Made by a program: the position numbers and the translations under genes
Source of the DNA: Hydrogenovibrio sp. UBA650
GTDB lineage: Bacteria > Pseudomonadota > Gammaproteobacteria > Thiomicrospirales > Thiomicrospiraceae
Direction: 5' to 3'
Assembly (NCBI GenBank): GCA_002299245.1
Contig: DBOI01000168.1
Location: forward strand, 1 to 6,855
DNA: 6,855 nucleotides
Shown here: positions 6,031 through 6,855 of the stretch, in pieces
Layout of the letters: each line of letters starts with the position of its first letter
Numbering within the stretch: position 1 is the first letter of the stretch
The notes under the pieces: generated by a model
The model's input: the letters and a program-made list of their open reading frames with translations, nothing else
The model's database searches: none
Told to the model about the DNA's origin: nothing

Positions 6031-6240
6031 ATGACTATTAATATGGGTGTATTTGATCGTATGTTGAGGTTAGTTGCTGCGTTTTTCTTAATTTTTATGG
6101 CAGCTTATTACGATATGTTTGGAATGTGGACATATATTATTGGTGGTGTTCTAGCTGTTACAGGCCTGTTGAGATGGTGCCCTCTATATAAAATTATAGG
6201 TGTTCAAACCTGCGCTCTTCATGAGCAGGCACATAGATAA
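6031..6240 (+). CDS. Small DUF2892 (YgaP-type membrane domain) inner-membrane protein
   Basis: A 69-residue protein with two membrane helices at about 12-28 and 32-48. The N-terminal NMGVFDRMLRL is typical of DUF2892, and after the second helix comes the family's cysteine segment: Cys50 in WCPLY and Cys61 in GVQTC. DUF2892 is found alone or fused to rhodanese domains, as in YgaP, where it anchors the protein to the membrane; the stand-alone form has no established function. The two cysteines near the membrane face could bind metal or carry persulfide, which is speculative. It has its own promoter and a good RBS and appears monocistronic, so a functional link to the methionine module about 360 bases upstream is not required. 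Length is normal for the stand-alone family. Confidence 0.88.
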   Translation: MTINMGVFDRMLRLVAAFFLIFMAAYYDMFGMWTYIIGGVLAVTGLLRWCPLYKIIGVQTCALHEQAHR

Positions 6241-6247
6241 AACTCTA

Positions 6248-6457
6248 AAAAACCTGTTCTATTCCGGTTAGACGGCGTTGGTTTGTCTATATGTCAAACT
6301 ATTACCAGGCCTGCTAAACTGATTTAGGAATAGGGCGGGTTGTTTCTAATTCGTTTCCGCCTTCGCTTTAAAAAGCATCGTCAATTATGCTACGGCTTCC
6401 TTTCAACCCAATTAGTATTTTCGCAAACCAATAGAACTCTCTGTAAAACAGGTTTTT
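6248..6457. repeat. Non-coding segment bounded by a three-block imperfect inverted repeat (possible MITE-like relic)
   Basis: The left end carries AAAAACCTGTT (6248-6258), GTTCTATT (6256-6263) and TTGGTTTG (6278-6285). The right end carries, inverted and in mirror order, CAAACCAA (6424-6431), AATAGAAC (6430-6437) and AACAGGTTTTT (6447-6457). The left arm has an extra 14-16 bases between the second and third blocks, while the right arm has about 9 extra between the first and second. No reading frame of useful length lies inside. The outer edges are flanked by TA. It could be a decayed miniature transposable element or a large RNA hairpin after the DUF2892 gene; no cognate transposase is visible. 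Confidence 0.4.
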
Positions 6458-6524
6458 ATACTTTTCTTCCTTTTGCGGCAGTTAATTTCCCGATCTGAAT
6501 AGATCAGCAGGCCAGAGTATTTAA

Positions 6525-6695
6525 TCAGAGCAAGGCATCATGTTGTAAATAATAGGCAATCGTCTGTTCCTGTTGATCGTTACCAAGTTTACTGGCGGAT
6601 TTCACTCCGATTTGTGTTGCCAACTGTTTGAGTTCAGTGGCATACCAACAGCGGTTCTCAAACTCATCTACGGTCATAGTGGCGGACAGTTGCAT
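6525..6695 (-). CDS. Small 56-residue protein with a SAP-like helix-extension-helix motif
   Basis: The ATG at 6695 (read leftwards) is preceded by AGAGG nine bases upstream, a better ribosome binding position than any for the second Met at residue 7 (MTVDEFENR). After an N-terminal MTVDEFENRCWYATE segment, residues about 22-50 (LKQLATQIGVKSASKLGNDQ...YYL) follow the SAP pattern: helix, glycine turn, S-x-K, second helix. SAP motifs bind DNA or RNA in other proteins. The protein ends directly after the second helix, so it is either a minimal SAP protein or a truncated copy of a longer one; I see no continuation of the family in the other frames downstream. An IS-like element begins just upstream, so its native promoter has probably been separated from it. 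The name is tentative. Confidence 0.55.
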   Translation of the reverse strand: MQLSATMTVDEFENRCWYATELKQLATQIGVKSASKLGNDQQEQTIAYYLQHDALL

Positions 6696-6711
6696 CTTTT
6701 AGGACCTCTAG

Positions 6712-6855
6712 GAGCCTGTCGGACTTACCACGTGTAATAGGTTAAAATAAGCGTACAACGAAAAACCAGCCGAATGGAAGCAAAATGGCCATTCAATTTA
6801 TCCCGATAGATCGAGATACCCCCTATATTTTCCCGCCCTGCGTGCAGGATTACCT
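6712..6855 (+). mobile_element. Left end of an IS1182-like insertion sequence (continues beyond window)
   Basis: The transposase start lies at 6785 and runs off the window. The likely element terminus is the GAGCCTGTCGGACTTACC stretch beginning at about 6712, right after a CTAG tetranucleotide (6708-6711). The right end and any target duplication are outside the window, so the exact boundary is an estimate. The orientation is divergent from the small SAP-like ORF. Confidence 0.65.
6785..6855 (+). CDS. IS1182-family transposase, N-terminal fragment (3' end outside window)
   Basis: The 23 visible codons from ATG at 6785 encode MAIQFIPIDRDTPYIFPPCV followed by QDY. The pattern F-I-P-x-D-R-x-T-P-Y-x-x-P-P-x-x-Q-D is the characteristic start of IS1182-group (DDE) transposases. 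GGAAG at 6776-6780 provides a ribosome binding site, rather close at four bases spacing. The DDE catalytic region lies outside the window, so whether the copy is intact cannot be judged. Confidence 0.85.
   Translation, partial: MAIQFIPIDRDTPYIFPPCVQDY

Noticed and set aside
6373..6391. AGCAT/ATGCT mini-hairpin in the spacer after the DUF2892 gene
   Set aside because: It is a five-pair stem without a T tract and is expected by chance in this AT-rich spacer.

Overview
The window looks like chromosomal DNA from a gammaproteobacterium, probably aquatic or marine and aerobic. This is inferred from the AT-leaning base composition, a MetR that closely follows the enterobacterial/gammaproteobacterial pattern, and a MesX/MesD-type methionine synthase pair. 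No genus can be named from the sequence alone. No tRNA, rRNA, CRISPR array or origin was recognised.

Left edge (1-691, + strand): the 3' end of an integral membrane protein gene, probably an ABC-2 type permease, overlaps by 11 bases a short YtrA-type GntR regulator. This looks like the tail of a self-regulated ABC transporter operon.

Centre (757-5666): a methionine module built around a divergent promoter. On the - strand, a TauE/SafE-family permease gene (GTG start) is followed after 9 bases by metR. On the + strand are mesX (DUF1852), mesD (a core-only, cobalamin-independent methionine synthase), a 34-codon ORF that may be the stub of a flavin reductase gene, and a divergent MetF-like gene whose ATG lies one base after the stub's stop. 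The 183-base divergent region holds a 21-base palindrome containing an exact MetR box, TGAA-N5-TTCA. Its spacing fits LysR-type control: centred about 64 bases upstream of the likely mesX start point and touching the -35 region of the tauE-metR promoter. MetR, with homocysteine as the family co-inducer, is therefore predicted to control both this methionine synthase and its own operon.

The module makes sense as a B12-independent methyl transfer route to homocysteine. MesD carries the zinc ligands and MesX is its obligatory partner in the published family. The MetF-like protein, and perhaps once a flavin reductase, may relate to the still unclear methyl donor or redox chemistry. That last part is inference.

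Right side (5667-6855): a 364-base intergenic stretch with a long imperfect hairpin and a perfect 13-bp tandem duplication; a small DUF2892 membrane protein gene with a good promoter and RBS; a non-coding stretch bounded by a three-block imperfect inverted repeat (possible MITE-like relic); a 56-codon - strand ORF resembling a SAP-type helix-extension-helix; and the left end plus first 23 codons of an IS1182-like transposase, inserted just upstream of the small ORF's RBS.
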